A stretch of 64,000 bases of DNA from Glandiceps talaboti (lineage: Eukaryota; Hemichordata; Enteropneusta; Spengelidae): positions 5,557,001-5,621,000 of the forward strand of contig NC_135556.1 in NCBI RefSeq assembly GCF_964340395.1. The letters are read 5' to 3'. Position 1 is the first letter of the stretch. Each line of letters opens with the position of its first letter. Both the position numbers and the translations under genes were made by a program. The notes below the pieces were generated by a model. It was not told the DNA's origin and made no database searches. It worked only from the letters and a program-made list of their open reading frames with translations. This document shows positions 62,430-64,000 of this stretch, piece by piece.

Positions 62430-63470
62430 TTATCACCATCAATAATTCAAATAACATTTATAAAATATCTTGACATCATAATACTATAAATGACATATAT
62501 AAAAGCGTTGTAGATGTCATTTGCAGTGATTTATCATATGTTATTACTCATATCATTATCTAAAGTTGCTTTGTCAATACCTGATATTGACTGGGGGTTT
62601 AGGTTACTTTGATTTGAACAAACTCTACAACTAACAAAAGATGTCTTTCTATGTGTAACTATAGATATGTCGAACCGTCAAAAGAAATCATGTAATTAAA
62701 GCTGACTTAGATACATTAGGAGTTCATCAATATATTTTATCTTTTGTGCATTTTATCTCAGCGTATATTTGATCACATAAGCTTGTCAAAAGATAATGTG
62801 TCTAGATACTTTTATTATCACTGATTCAAGTATTTACATGTATTTTATTAAATGATCGGAATGGAATCTCTATAAAAGGATGTTTACATATTTCACACGT
62901 TAAAAGGGAGTAGATATAAATGCATTAATACATTTATCTTATATAAATATTATATTTTATTTTTCGTGTATTTTATCTCCGCGTCTGGTTGGCAAGCTTA
63001 TGTGGTCAAATAGAAGCCAAGATAAAGTACACGACAGACAAAATATATTTAAGATAAAATATATTAATGTATGTAATTTTTTTAAGGCGTGAAAGTGTTT
63101 GCAATAGAGATTACATTACGATCACTTAAACTACATGAACAATAAAGCCGTAGCTTATAAAACTTTAAGTATATAATATAGAAGTCTTCTGTGTATGATG
63201 AAGTTTATTAATTCTCGTTTTCTTACATTCAGAACTTTTGATATTTTCAAGAAACAAATACATGTCTGTATGAATAAAGGTATCGCTCTGTAATTAATGA
63301 AATATTGACATAAAATATCAAAGTAGATAACTCAGTCTAAATACATTTGAGTTGACTAAATGCGAGACAATTAATCTTGATATACGAATACATGTCTTGA
63401 TATCTGCACCCTTATATCAATACTCTTAATGAAACAGTATCAGTTTCTCATAATACAACGTAGTAAACAT
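62430..63470 (+). repeat. Segment paralogous to 41480-42640
   Basis: Same order of landmarks as the GPCR 3'-flank segment. By analogy a further GPCR-type unit might lie to the right of this window. Confidence 0.7.
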
Positions 63471-63863
63471 TAAAGTGATCATATGGATGAGAAATAGGTA
63501 AACAATGTTTTTTATAACTAACAAAACGAGTCTTTTCGTCATTTTACAATAAAAAAATCGCGAGGAAAGCTCCTTCAATTTTAGATACAGACCACATTTT
63601 AACTAGTGAATTCAATTTCCTTCAATCTGGTAGGTGTCATAGACGCCCAGCTTGCAGGACAACCCGGCATAAGAATTATTTCTCACCATCCGATGTGCGG
63701 CTTTTAAACAAAACATTGCTCTTTTTGTAATGTGAATTGTTTATTGATGTCCTGCAAACTTTTGTGTTGTTTGTTTTTGCTTTGAACTATTGTCTTCTTG
63801 ATGTGGTCACAGGAAAACCAGCAACATCCCCTAAAAGTTCTAAAGGTTTTTAGGCAATAACCT
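63471..63863. other. No gene recognised
   Basis: The minus-strand 61-codon frame at 63704 has no supporting motif. Confidence 0.45.
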
Positions 63864-64000
63864 CCAAGCTTTACAAGACAGTACATCAAGTATCAGAAAT
63901 TAAACTTTTCTTTACATATAGGGTTGATATATGTTCTTAAAAAGTTAAATGGCATCATTATAGTAAAGGTCAGCACATCTCATGATTGTATCATTGGCAG
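63864..64000 (+). repeat. Dispersed copy of a 4.5-kb-unit segment
   Basis: Similar over its whole length to 9455-9595 ('agtatcagaaa', 'catagggttga', 'atggcatcattatagtaaag'). It continues past the window edge. Confidence 0.75.

Overview
This is a stretch of animal nuclear DNA. It is AT-rich and intron-rich, with very few long open frames, and it is dominated by microsatellites, fold-back elements and decayed non-LTR retrotransposons. The retroelement mix (CR1/L2/jockey-like LINEs, a Penelope-type GIY-YIG endonuclease, hAT and Mutator-like MITEs) and a single-exon neuropeptide-type GPCR with duplicated relatives suggest a marine invertebrate. An invertebrate deuterostome such as an amphioxus or acorn worm is my guess; the sequence alone does not prove it.

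Left half (0-37.3 kb): I read this as one plus-strand multi-exon gene that enters from the left and ends at a TAG at 37328. No long ORF shows it. I assembled it from short exons with good AG/GT splice sites and compatible phases. Two small exons, A (73 nt, phase 0 to 1) and B-prime (80 nt, phase 1 to 0), together make an in-frame 51-residue acidic Ser/Asp/Gln-rich module. About 4.5 kb of DNA carrying this module has been tandemly duplicated (three full units, 7.03-20.67 kb, plus a partial fourth), so the gene may encode four copies of the module. It then runs through exon A5 and exons B, C and D (29.1-37.3 kb), with a predicted helical C-terminus. I do not recognise the protein family. A LINE sits in the first visible intron and a dead copy of exon B lies just after it. 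A 7.4-kb element with 9-bp direct repeats, two adjacent 1.6-kb fold-back elements and a Penelope-type endonuclease element lie in later introns.

Middle (37.3-46 kb): two candidate exons of unknown affiliation, a 77-bp-arm hairpin, a fossil reverse transcriptase, and the one clearly intact gene, a class A GPCR on the minus strand (44032-45231) with an unusual C-terminal coiled coil.

Right half (46-64 kb): a 3.5-kb segment is present twice (46.18-51.62 and 53.39-56.92 kb). Copy 1 carries a 1.9-kb hAT insertion whose empty site survives in copy 2. Both copies carry a decayed fragment of the GPCR 3' end in the opposite orientation. Between them are two hairpin MITEs with 9-bp target duplications, one of which interrupts a decayed exon. 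The far right has a fossil LINE on the minus strand, GACA microsatellites, and segments paralogous to the GPCR flank and to the 4.5-kb unit. This suggests the duplicated GPCR neighbourhood continues past the window.
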